Translations under genes and position numbers: made by a program | Assembly (NCBI GenBank): GCA_964200075.2 | Contig: CAXNAA020000461.1 | Coordinates: forward strand, 1 to 21,125 | Origin: Sphacelaria rigidula | Lineage: Eukaryota > Phaeophyceae > Sphacelariales | DNA length: 21,125 nt | Reading direction: 5' to 3' | Notes under the pieces: model-generated | Told to the model about the DNA's origin: nothing | What the model saw: the letters and a program-made list of their open reading frames with translations, nothing else | The model's database searches: none | In this document: one piece after another, positions 9,146-18,829 of the stretch | Layout of the letters: the number at the start of each line of letters is the position of its first letter | How positions within the stretch are numbered: position 1 is the stretch's first letter

Positions 9146-10843
9146 GCACGTCTCAAGTCATGAACAATTAGCGCTAGCCCGACATAAAAAGGCACACACC
9201 CATGGCTTTGGACTAACGACGCATGTAATGGGTACCCGCAGTATACACGGGGCCTTTGCGACGATGCCTTATATGCAGGGATTGCTCTTTTGTGAAGATG
9301 TGGCACTCGAAGATTGGAACCGTCTCGCCGATTTTTCTTTCCGGTATTGGCGTGCTTGCTGCATGCACACCAGGGGGGGTTCGACATTCCCAGTATTCGG
9401 TACTTGTAAAGAACACGCCGGGGTATTTTCTAAACCGGGTACAAACCAGGGGCTCAGGTTCTCGGGTATTTTCTTTGAGTTTGGCTGTGAGGAAACGGTG
9501 CGGTATCTGTCGTTTCCCTCGCGCCTCCGTGAAGATTGGAGAGCCGCAATTCTGGATGGCCATTTGCAAGCATGGTTTCCGTCAGTCTACGAGCTGATTC
9601 ACCCAAGAATTCCTATTGGCGATTGAACGGTTATGCGCAGCTTGCTTTTAGGGAGGACTTAATAGCTGTTTTTCTTGGGTACAAAATTTACTCATATTTC
9701 TGGCGCAGAACGGAAAACGCCCTAGAGTGATTGATGGGAATTGTCAAACCCAGACACATTTATTTTCTCCTGCACTGGGAGGCCTTGATTACAGTAGGTC
9801 AATAGTTGTGATTGGAAATGAAGCCAAATAGCCCAATTTTCTTGCCCCCGGCGGCGCCTCCCGCGGGTTCCCCTCGTCAGCTGGGGGGAGGCGTTCGAGG
9901 CTCGCACATCGAGCGGACTCGGCTACGCTCGCCGGCTGACTGTCCGCGCCCGCTCGCAGCGCTCGCACTTCGACTTGTCCGAAATTTGTCGAAACTTATC
10001 GATAGCGATCGCTGAAAAGTCCGATATTGTGTCGAGGTGACGAGTATTTCTAGTTCGATAGGCAACACTACTACGAAGTAGGATCTAGCGCGGTGTGAGG
10101 ACCAGTGATTCCGGGGTAATGTCACAACTTATTACAGTTGGGTTCTCTTTTGAGTGGTGTCGTATGTATCTACATGGTGTCTCACTCTTACTCTGGTTTC
10201 GCTGTGCTTTAGGGTTCGCACAACGACAATTTTAGTGTCGAAAACTACTCATTTCACTCTAAATATTTGATTTGAGAGTTGATCATTTTAACTTTTGGGT
10301 ACGTGGTGTATTTAGAAGAGGAATTCCTACCTTACGGGGGTTGGGGGAGGGAGATGCACGGGTATCCGAAATCTGCATGTGCGGGTACCCTCCTTCAGCT
10401 GATTTCACGTGCTGTGCCTTGTATAGTAGTACCTCTTAGTCAAAGTAGCTTGGGTTGCTTGGGGTTTATTCTCGCATACTACTCTTCGATAGAACTCGAA
10501 AGTGCTACCGTCGGTAGAGTTTGGTAAAACAAACAGATCCTCCGCAGAACACAGTGCCGAAGTTAGTGTTGGTGTTATCGGGCGGTACGAGTAGATACCC
10601 CGTTATCAGGAGGGTGTTATTTTATTGACCGTGAAATACAATTTTTCGGCTCTAGAGCAATGAGTACGCAAAATTTCAAAAATAACCCTTTTCCTTTTTT
10701 CACGAATACGATCGGGCCAGGCTCGATCGACCGAAAATACCAAAGAGTCAGAATTTGGGACCGAAAAGTGACAGGACCCCCGACGACCGGTCAGCCCGTA
10801 CGTCACTCAATATTGAATATTGAATACAGGTGGGGGGGATTTT
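9146..10843. other. Unassigned intron-like sequence
   Basis: About 9146-9626 is open in several frames on both strands, none with a recognisable motif. A GC-rich block at 9845-9975 contains many CTCGC/GCGAG inversions. A short ATATTCAAT palindrome cluster lies at 10808-10826, just before the inverted-end element. No gene is supported. Confidence 0.35.
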
Positions 10844-10849
10844 AGGGTT

Positions 10850-11245
10850 CTTCACGTTACACGTTACACGTACGTTACACGTCACAAAAGTATGTCACAA
10901 GGGTGTGACGTAACGTAACGTATGTCTTTCGAATACGTCACAAATGTGAAGTTTCGTACCGGACACAATGTGACGTGACGAAATGTTCAATTTTCAATAC
11001 ATCACATATGTGACAATGACGTGACGTATTTTATACGTTACACGTCACAGTGACGTATTTTACACGTTATACGTAACGTGTGACGTATTTTACACGTTAT
11101 ACGTCACAAAATACGTTACACGACATGAAAAATAAGTCACATGTCACAAAATACGTTACACGTCACGAAATACGTTACACGTCACAAACTACGTTACGCG
11201 TCACATTCTTGTACGTTCGTGACGTCTGAATGAACGTCACGACCG
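10850..11245. repeat. Left ACGT-repeat arm
   Basis: A dense run of ACGTTACACGTCACA-like units. Within it GTGACGTATTTTAYACGTTA recurs three times at about 30-bp spacing (from 11021, 11050 and 11082). A block at about 10908-11015 is repeated directly, not inverted, near the right end (about 12560-12685). TGACGT/ACGTCA is also the core site of bZIP (CREB/TGA-type) factors. Confidence 0.85.
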
Positions 11246-12235
11246 TCACACGCTCAACTTGTACCACAATTAGTGTGTGATTAGGGTAAGTGATACTCGC
11301 ATGATATGATACATGGGTTCAAGAATAGTGTGGATACGTCATCACAATACGCACGCGATGTGAGCGCAAGTTCAGCGCCACGGTAGCATGCACCGCCACA
11401 CCACACCCGACTATAGTATGCAATATTTTGAGTTGCCGTGTGCAGTTTTACTTATTGGTGTCACTAGTATCAAAATATGGACTACAAAGTAATCAGAGAC
11501 CTTGTGCCTTTGAAGAGGTGCGAAGGGTGACACGAGCTTGTGACCTCGGGGACAAATTCGGTGGCTCCACTGCTGTTCTGTAGTTTTGTTCTTTTTTTCG
11601 TTGATTTTGCTTTCTTTTCTCATGTCGGGGTTGTCCTGTTTTTCTGTTTTTCTGTCGTCCGTCTCTGTTCGAACGGTTTTGTGTGAGTTTTTGTCTCTAT
11701 TCTTGGCACAATGAGTCACGATGTGTTTCTACCTTCATGATGTCCGCCCAGTGAACGCGGCTGGATTCGTACGGGATCATCAGTTCTTGTGTTTTACATA
11801 CGTAGAATATAGATCTTCTGCATATACACGCCCTGCTGAGAGAGCAAATAATTATAACATTACAGAATCGGATTGCTATGTGTTGGGTGTCCTACAAAAT
11901 GCCAATCGACTACCAGATATCACTAGCGTATGATCTATGCATACTTGCGTTTGTATGTGTACATCATGGCCTTCGCGAATCTTGGTATCTCACGATCTGA
12001 TTATCGTGCATCAATAACGTCTTCATGTATTTTCTTTGAAATTTCAACGTGTGAGTCAGGGACGCATGAGCGATACACTACCTGGAACGTGTTCTTACAT
12101 GTCAACATAGCGAGCAGAACGCGCCTCACGCTCGCACAAGGCAGCCATCGTGGACCTTTCGTACCAAGTTGCGGTACATGAAACCTTACAGCGTCGTACG
12201 TAGCGTTCATCTGCCCTCAACACTGTCCAAGTGTA
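11246..12235. other. Unique core of the inverted-end element
   Basis: Short frames only. The longest, on the minus strand at about 11411-11719, encodes a Lys/Glu-rich peptide with no family signature. I see no DDE transposase or helicase motif, so the element looks non-autonomous. Confidence 0.45.
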
Positions 12236-12716
12236 ACGTTTCATTTTAACTTACACGTCACAAATGTAACGTATATTATTCGTTACACGTCACAATAACG
12301 TTCCAAAATATGCTGCACGTCACACACGTCATGTTTCAAAATACGTTACACGTCACAAACATAACGTTTATTATTCGTTACACGTCACAATAACGTTCCA
12401 AAATACGTTGCACGTCATAAACGTAACATTTCACGATAAGTTCAACGTCACAAACGTATAATAATGTGACGCATAACATTTATTGTAACGTGTAATGTTT
12501 GCTGTGACGTGTGACGTTTATTTTGACGTGTAACGTGTAAAGTACGTCACAAAATACGTTTCTGTGACATAACGTAACGTAACGTATAAATTTTTAATAC
12601 GTCACAAGTGTGACGTAACGTACCGTACCCGTACAAAAATGTGACGTGACATAACGTATAATTTTTAATATGTCACATATGCGACGTATTGTGTAACGTG
12701 TAACGTAAAGAGCCCT
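12236..12716. repeat. Right ACGT-repeat arm with a 95-bp tandem unit
   Basis: From 12251 and again from 12346 the same 95-bp unit appears (TTACACGTCACAA, ATTATTCGTTACACGTCACA, ATAACGTTCCAAAATA). After about 12455 the units switch orientation to TGTGACGT/TAACGTGTAA and run to the terminus. The mixture of tandem, direct and inverted copies shows repeated local duplication. Confidence 0.85.
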
Positions 12717-13679
12717 GGTTTTTTTCTTGGAATGTGGAGCAGATACCACAATACTAATTAGTAGTATCATCAGATTTCTTATGTGATGAGCGGTGTCAAG
12801 CGAAAAAACCCTAGGGCCGAAGCTCTTGAGAGCAGGGAGGCGCGTGTGCTGCGCTAACTTGACAGGGGGTTTAGTGGGAGCATCCCTCACACTGCCTTGA
12901 GCCACTGCTTGAGGCGCCTTCCCCACATGACTGCCGCGAGGTGGTCTAGCCGAGCCTTCGGGTAATCAGCACACGAACTCGCTAGCGACCGCTTGCGATC
13001 GCTTGCGGGGTAAGTGTTGGGTTGGGTTTCCTCCGTCCATCAAGGAAAAAAAAAAAGAACCTACTGTGAGAAAATCGCCAATAACGAAGAAATTACCTCA
13101 TACTCTACTTTGAACGTGAGGTACTACTGTACTCCTCGAGACACCATCGCCAGGATAGGTAGTGTGCCCACACCGTTTCCTAATAAACCGTCCAACATTC
13201 AACATGCATTCAACGATGATGCTAATACCCCCACTCCATATCACGACTCTGTCTGTGTTGTAAATACACTCGATTGCATTTGATTGGAATTTTTCACCGG
13301 TTCGCATGCCCTATATATAGTGTAGAGACGTCGCATGGAGATATTCTATTGGTTCTCCTGTCGGGGAGTCGTGTTCGCTCCAACAGCCGAAGTACCGAAA
13401 AACCGGCGAGTATCCGAGTACAGTAAAGTGTCTTCTGCCGCACCGGGTTCTTCGGGTCCCACCCACCCCGGTTTACCCGATCTTTTTTGTCGAAAATAAC
13501 AAAATAACGCCTCAGACGAAACTACCCGGTCCTGTGTTTCGCCAGCCGGTACCAATCGCTGCCCTGGAGCAGTAGGCGCTAGCTGCTCGTTGCATTGCTG
13601 CATGCAACAGTATAAAATAGTACAATGCGTATTACAATGTAGCACATCACAGTCATTAATCTCGAGGGTTGTATGTTAC
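12717..13679. other. Unassigned intron-like sequence with a TATA-like palindrome
   Basis: No coding signal. CCTATATATAG at about 13308-13319 resembles a TATA element, but nothing downstream on either strand looks like a first exon. It lies just after the donor of the ankyrin exon on the minus strand. Confidence 0.35.
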
Positions 13680-13817
13680 CTGCGAGTTGAGGTCGACGAA
13701 CGCGAGCTCAGCCGGGTGCTTGAAGGCCCTGATCACGCGCTTGGGGTCGTCCTCGTCGATCGCTCGGATGACTTCGTATCCCCAGGCTCGCCTCTTTCTC
13801 GTCCACGGACAGTGCAT
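13680..13817 (-). CDS. Short ankyrin-type N-terminal exon
   Basis: The minus strand encodes 46 residues from an ATG at 13817 to a donor AACTCGCAG|GTAACA at 13680, phase 0. The peptide contains AWGYEVIRAIDEDDPKRVIR and HPAELAFVDLNSQ, which look like the helix pair and loop of an ankyrin repeat. Codons are strongly GC-ending (GTC ATC CGA GCG ATC GAC). Joined to the phase-0 acceptor at 7744, the sequence runs VDLNSQ-VEVDYGGYAW and then to the GDTALH core, a natural ankyrin order. The exon is too short to stand out as an open frame. The ATG has A at -3, but the frame is open about nine further codons upstream, so an upstream exon is possible. Confidence 0.6.
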
Positions 13818-14683
13818 TTTGTCTCTTTCGGGCTTTATCTTGGGGGTACAGCTTTCTCTTCACGGCACTGGCCTATTCCCTAGCAACATTTACTTTGGAG
13901 CTAAATATTGCAAGCTGCGCGCGTGCGGCATAGTGAGTGCCCACGGTTTGTTCAGCAGAAATGAGTGGGACGACAGTATAGTGGGACTTGCGTTGGCCCG
14001 AAGTCCTGTTGCCCGCCGGGTCGAATCGCTTGACGTCAAATGTTGATTGGTCTCTGCACTTGAGCCCCAGCATCACATGCGCATGATGTGAGCTATACAC
14101 GGACTTGCAGGTGGGGTTTTTCTGACACAATGATGGTGCATATGGACTGCACAATTGTATTTCCGTGGACGCTAATCCTTACTTCATGTCTACATCGACT
14201 CAGCACGCCGCCTGCCAAGCCAAACAGTCAAAACAAATCACACCGCGGTTACAAACAAATTCGGAACAGAAACCCCGATACCTGTCGCTTGCCCGAGGCT
14301 TCCGACCAATTTCCAACTTCAAATCAAAATCACCCCCATTATAACTTCACATCGTTATAATTTCACACCATTATCATCTCCACTGCGGAAGCTTCGACCA
14401 GTGAGCAAATCGGGGATCGGGGACCCGCCGCCACCGCAAAAGGGAGGCTACAAACGTACTTGGCGTGTCTGCCTAGGTTACTGTACTGTACTGCACGCAG
14501 ATTGAAGTGCAGCTGCACCGTAGACAATAGCGTCTGTACCACTGTTCAACCAGTAGTTTGTAGGAACGGACAAACTGCTGTCAGCACTGTGTGTACTGAC
14601 CGTACCGACTGTACGGGGGCGGGCGGGCGGGCGGGCGGGCAGGCGGACGAGCTGCAGCCTACGACCACCAGAGCAGGTGTCGT
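13818..14683. promoter_or_regulatory. Possible shared 5' region between divergent genes
   Basis: This stretch separates the minus-strand ankyrin exon from the plus-strand AT-hook exon. It has no supported coding. At 14335-14378 a unit of about 17 bp like TTATAAYTTCACAYC occurs about three times. Near the AT-hook start lie TGTACTGTACTG repeats and a G-rich run. Calling it a bidirectional promoter is inference from layout alone. Confidence 0.35.
14614..14645 (+). repeat. GGGC repeat, G-quadruplex candidate
   Basis: Six G runs of three or more spaced by single C bases (GGGGGCGGGCGGGCGGGC and onward) end about 40 bases before the AT-hook start codon. The pattern satisfies the usual quadruplex rule. 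If transcribed it would lie in the 5' leader. Confidence 0.75.
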
Positions 14684-14889
14684 ATGTCATCGAAGCAGCA
14701 AAGCGCAGCGGGCGGTGCTGACAGTACTGCTTCGAGCAGCGGGAAGGGATCCAGTGATGGTGGCATTGATGTTAATGGTGCTGGCGAGAATGTTGGCACC
14801 GTGGCCGGGGTCCCAGGAGTCAAGGAGAATTCCGGGGTGAAACGTGGGCGAGGTCGGCCGAAGAAGCAGCAACCGTCGGGCGCGAGCAT
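14684..14889 (+). CDS. AT-hook protein, first exon
   Basis: From ATG at 14684 the exon encodes about 68 residues: a Ser/Gly-rich disordered N-terminus, then a perfect AT-hook at residues 53-61 (KRGRGRPKK), whose Gly-Arg-Pro core inserts in the minor groove of AT-rich DNA. AT-hook proteins are nuclear, chromatin-associated architectural or regulatory factors. After the hook the frame meets GAGCAT|GTACGT, a plausible donor at 14890 (another, GTAATA, at 14899), leaving two bases. The unspliced frame would stop after four more codons. With two bases left over, the acceptor at 19967 fits in frame (AT+C, Ile). A strong nearer acceptor, TTTTTTTGCACAG at 14960, also fits the phase and would add a short Ala-rich exon. 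Confidence 0.68.
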
Positions 14890-15853
14890 GTACGTTACGT
14901 AATAATGACAGCCCTTGGTATTTCCTCGAGATGCAACAGGCTCCAGTTCATTTTTTTGCACAGTGTTCCGGCGGAAGCGGCCGCAAGCTGCGCAGTCGCC
15001 GGCGTTTTCTGGAAAATCGGCGTTGAAAATTGTCGGCCAAGGCTCGTCAAGGGGGTGTTATACATCATCAGTGATGATGATATCCAGTTTTGTCTGTGCT
15101 GTGCTGTGTTGTCCATACCCTGTGACAGTACGGAACGCCAATGGGAAATGGTGTGCACTTTGTCCGCTGCCGTAGAGTTGAATCCTGCGTGATGTGTCAT
15201 ACTGTTCGAATTGGTTGAGGTTCCAACTTCGAGTTTCATGATGTGCTGTTGAAGATTCAACTCTCTTCACTAGAATCTGTAATTGATCGAACGTCCTGCT
15301 GCACGACAGTCAGGATAGTACTCGATGGTACTCGCACGAAGAGGAGATGAAACGTATTTGCTTTCTACACAAAGTTACCCGCGATCAAAGCGACGGTACG
15401 CTTCGCGCACCACCGTGCTTTGCTAGCACGGGTGTTGGTCTCTTGACCAATGAACAGCACACCACAATTCAAACATATTTCCCATTAATAATATGGTGTT
15501 ATTCATCGTGACGGAGACTTTGAGCTGTATATCGTTAACCATGTGCATGAGTTCAGGAGTTTAAGAGTACTGAGGTGTTATTCAGTAAGACACACGTCAT
15601 CATGTCAGAGTAGCAGTGCTCATGCACTGACTTTTACTTTAACGTATACAAGCTAGGCCGTCCAATACCTCAATTTGGGGGTTAAACAGTTGTGCCATCC
15701 CTAATTCTAGGAGTTGAAGGCTGCAAGTTCGGTACGAGATCTATGTCAATGAACGGAACGTAGCGAGAGCAATCCAGAAAGAAAAAAAAAAGTTCGGAGC
15801 GATCGCAAATTTCTGAGATGAAAATGTGATGTCAAGAATGGATGAGGGGCCAA

Positions 15854-15988
15854 GGGGATTTTCCCCTTCTTCAAAAATCATTTTTTGAAAGACGACCCCT
15901 GGTTGGTCGCTGCGATACCACCCCCCCTCCCCCCCCCCAGAAAAAATCCCCAAACGTGCACAAAAATCCCCTTTTAAAAAGGGGATTT
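15854..15988. repeat. Cluster of perfect short palindromes
   Basis: GGGGATTTTCCCC (15854-15866), TTCAAAAATCATTTTTTGAA (about 15870-15889) and a 25-base hairpin with perfect 12-bp arms (15964-15988, arm AAATCCCCTTTT) lie within 135 bp, around a C-rich run at 15922-15940. They may be the remains of a small inverted-repeat element. Confidence 0.7.
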
Positions 15989-16632
15989 GCGGGCACCTCG
16001 AAGGGAAATATACATATCCGGTTGACGGGGGCACATGCAAAGACCTTCCACACAACCCAACCCGGTCAGAGCTGAACCTGAGGAACTTGGTGGCCTCGCA
16101 AACCAAAAACACACAGCTCGAGCCGTAGCTGCTCACCAGCTGTGCACGTTGTGCGTCACATTGCTCAAATATGTTCAAAATTCGTTGAGAAATGATGGTC
16201 TGGGTGAGAGACCCGCACACAGCACACGCTTACAAAACGGTCAGGAACGACACGTTTCCGGTTATTGTTGACACGCACGCGGCCGCCATTCGTCCAATAC
16301 AGGACGGATTTCCGTCAAACAAAGACTACCATGTGAAGATTAGCAATGGCTAGCGTCGAAACTAATGCGCGTGAGTGGCAGGTGTCTGTGCGTGTTTTTT
16401 CGGGGCTGGGTGTGTAGGTTTGTGTTGCCTTGTTGCGTCTTGTCTGTAGAATGACACAGACCTTGGACTAACGACCGCCTCCAGACCCGCCGCATTTCTG
16501 AACCTGCGTGCAGATCTGGGGTCCGATATGTCGAAAACTGCTTCACGATAGGACTCAAGACCGGTCGTTATAGGGTCAATCCCCTGTTGAAAGGGGATCG
16601 TGATAAAGGGGGAAATCTCCTCCGATAAGAAG

Positions 16633-16832
16633 GGCCCTGAAAGAAAACTTCGGTTTCGTTCGTGGGGGAAAAAATGCGTATAGAAGATTCTCATAAAGTT
16701 TCGGCTCAAAACTCCAAAAAAAAAAAAATGGGCGGGGCCCTGCCCGGTTTGTGGTGCANNNNNNNNNNCCCTGAAAAAAAACTCCGGTTATGATAGAGTG
16801 GGAAAAACTGCGTAAAAAATATTTTTAAAAAA

Positions 16833-16866
<34 letters not shown>

Positions 16867-16894
16867 GCGGGGCATTGCACGTTTTGTGGTGCAG
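16633..16894 (+). repeat. 126-bp direct repeat split by an assembly gap
   Basis: Both 16633-16758 and 16769-16894 read CCCTGAAA, then AACTYCGGTT, an A-rich run, ATGGGCGGGGC, and end TTTGTGGTGCA. Ten N separate them. The first copy stops at the gap exactly where the second continues into a tRNA-like sequence. Either two tandem elements are collapsed or two diverged haplotypes were placed end to end. Confidence 0.75.
16759..16768. other. Assembly gap (10 N)
   Basis: Ten undetermined bases between two near-identical 126-bp copies. The round length suggests a placeholder rather than a measured gap. Confidence 0.98.
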
Positions 16895-16945
16895 GAGATT
16901 GGCTTCCTACAGGGCAGAAGGTCACGAGTTCTAATCCCGACTTCT
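16887..16945 (+). mobile_element. tRNA-like SINE head, second family
   Basis: An A-box-like TGGTGCAGGAGATTGG (16887-16902) and a B-box-like GAGTTCTAATCCC (16926-16938) have tRNA-like spacing and are followed by a T run (CTTCTTTTTTT) that could end polymerase III transcription. The sequence differs from the main SINE head. A long A run lies just upstream. It is not a functional tRNA, because acceptor pairing is not seen. Confidence 0.45.
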
Positions 16946-17213
16946 TTTTTTGTAACATCTAGTTCCGTCGTTGAGATCATTCATTATATGTAGTTAATTT
17001 TTTTTTTAGCGGCAGAGCGTGCAACTGCAAGTTGGTCCGCAGGTCACAGTGACATACTTTCATCGGGCTGAATCGGTAAACTAAGAAAAAATAAGATTAT
17101 CGTGTGCCGGAGGGATGCGGGTTACTTGGCTGACTCGTAGCATTATCTTGAAATCCTAAATTTAGACAATTTTGCGTGTTCTACATGATAAAAATCCAAG
17201 TGTATACAGGGCC

Positions 17214-17512
17214 AGTCGCCCGGGTGGCTCAGTTAGTTTGTAACCTCAGATCCCTCTGACGATTAGGTCGTGGGTTCTAATCTCGGTGAAGTCACATGAT
17301 CTGGGATTTTTTCTCACACCATACCCAACAGTGAGTGGACAGCGACCACGTCGTGGGCAGACAAGACTCGACTTACTACTCACGGTCGACGAGGGAAAGG
17401 GACAGCCACCCCTCTCTCGAAAAAATATAAGGCGAGCACCGCAGAAGGAGGCGGGATACTAAAAAATGCAAAAAAGAAACTCTTGTGTCGGCCTTCCTCC
17501 TGTAGCGGCCTA
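17214..17512 (+). mobile_element. tRNA-derived SINE, copy C (variant 3' end)
   Basis: The head GTCGCCCGGGTGGCTCAGTT, the B-box region GTGGGTTCTAATCTCGGTGA, and the body (CACGTCGTGGGCAGACAAG, CGGTCGACGAGGGAAAGGGA, GCGAGCACCGCAGAAGGAG) match copies A and B. The A box carries a 3-base insertion. After GGCCTTCCTCCTGTA the usual tail (CGCCCACATATACCGA) is absent and unrelated sequence follows. It lies sense within the AT-hook intron. Three copies in 21 kb imply a very abundant family. Confidence 0.85.
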
Positions 17513-17584
17513 TCTTGCCCAGGATAGAAAGCGTATAGGTGACAGCTTCTCACTCGGTGTAGAATGTCGAAGGCGTGTGGGTGA

Positions 17585-17650
17585 GCGACGTAGACTTGGA
17601 GTTGGTAAGCCTTCACAGTCAGGACGAATTATCACGGGTTCGAATCACCA
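17585..17650 (+). mobile_element. Second tRNA-like head next to SINE copy C
   Basis: CTTGGAGTTGGTAAGCCTT resembles an A box, and TCACGGGTTCGAATCAC, about 25 bases further, carries a strong B box. It begins some 70 bases after copy C loses similarity to its relatives, in the same orientation. It could be an independent SINE or the second half of a dimeric one. The following 40 bases run into an assembly gap. Confidence 0.45.
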
Positions 17651-17687
17651 AATCCACGATTTCTTCGGCCTGATTGCCCAAAAGGGA

Positions 17688-17697
17688 NNNNNNNNNN
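17688..17697. other. Assembly gap (10 N)
   Basis: Placeholder gap that interrupts the body of the tRNA-like element just described. Confidence 0.98.
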
Positions 17698-18829
17698 CTG
17701 GTCCAAGGGGTGTCCACGCAACTTTTGCGCCATTCCACGTGTCTCGGCTGCGTGTACCCGGGTTGCAACGCTGAAATCAACGCCTAGGGATTGATTCGTA
17801 CGATTCGAATCATTTGCACTAGAATCAAGTAATTTCCAGACGAATCATTGATTTCTCCGACCCTGGTAAGCCTTGCAGAGGCATGAGGCATTGCATGGGT
17901 CAAGCCACACGCTGGGTGTGAGCACTCAGGGCGAGGCACATGACCATAGCCTGGACTGGGGATTGGAGGATGATGATATCGGGGTCGACAGGGACGGGAT
18001 GATGTACCGGGTTGGCGGACATGGGTCAATAGTAAGCGGGTCGGGTCTTGTAAAGCTGGTAGTCACATGATCACCATGAGTTTGAAATAAGACGCGCGCG
18101 GAGGACACGTTACACCCGCGAATGCTGAGTAGTATCGAGTGTCCATTCAGCTTCACAGGGTGTACTCGGTCGCACGGCCCACCCTGTCCTCACTGTTAAT
18201 GGTGATTTACACCCCAGCAATCAAATTTTGTGATTCCAGCAAGAACCCGACAGCCTATCTACACCATTGCAGCACTCCACCATATTGACTGAGCCAAATT
18301 ATGGAAACGCCGTACAGGCTGGTCCGAGGAAGCGGAAGCTACGTCTCTCCGCCGTTACTAGTTTCAACAATTGGGAAACGAAAATTTAATATTGGTATTC
18401 TGAAGGAGAGCTCGAGATCATCCGTGAATGTTCATTTTTGAAGAAACCGTCCAGTTTTACTGATTTCTTGGGGTCGCCGTGCCCCCATATCGGTCGGGCA
18501 CATACCATAGGTTCATCCTGAATCGAACACTGGAACGTGGTGGGGAAAAAAACGCTCTAGGTTGCATGCAATACTGCATTAGTCAGCGGTTATGGACCTT
18601 GAAACACGGTAAATGGTCAGTGGAGATGGCGCTCGAATGACGGCGAGAAGCTGATGCTTGGTAGATACGGCGTCGTAGATATCGGCGTCGGTGATATTGT
18701 TCCGAAAAGAAGTATGATGCTCAAGAGGGAAAATGTTTTTCTTCCGTTGTTTTTGGCTGCCCCGGAGATTCGAGAATTTGTTTTTTTTCGTCGTACCTAA
18801 TCTTGTCTTATCGTCGCTCTGATTCCTAA
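17698..18829. other. Unassigned intron sequence
   Basis: No gene recognised. GATTC/GAATC words cluster in both orientations at 17791-17853. A plus-strand frame near 17873-18070 has an acidic patch (LEDDDIGVDRDG) but no splice sites or family support. Confidence 0.35.

Larger units (their letters stand above)
10844..12716. mobile_element. 1.9-kb element with inverted ends and ACGT-repeat arms
   Basis: The left end reads AGGGTTCTTCACGTTACACG and the right end, reversed, AGGGCTCTTTACGTTACACG: 18 of 20 identical, with similarity continuing for several more bases. Each end leads into a 400-480 bp arm made of degenerate ACGTTACACGTCACA units in both orientations. The core of about 950 bp is unique and has no recognisable transposase. 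The design suits a non-autonomous DNA transposon of the fold-back or MULE-like type. Flanks of GGGGATTTT (left) and GGTTTTTTT (right) are similar but not a proven target duplication. A satellite array that expanded at two sites is the alternative. Confidence 0.6.

Noticed and set aside
9129-9626. 165-residue plus-strand frame after SINE copy B
   Set aside because: Two other frames are equally open, it begins in the SINE tail, and no family signature is visible.
10850-12716. CRISPR-like array
   Set aside because: The repeats are degenerate, of variable spacing and in both orientations, in eukaryotic DNA with no unique regular spacers.
13308-13319. TATA-box promoter
   Set aside because: CCTATATATAG is palindromic and suggestive, but no first exon follows on either strand.
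15741-16220. 159-residue minus-strand frame in the AT-hook intron
   Set aside because: It crosses palindromes and C tracts, has no domain, and has no convincing splice sites or start.
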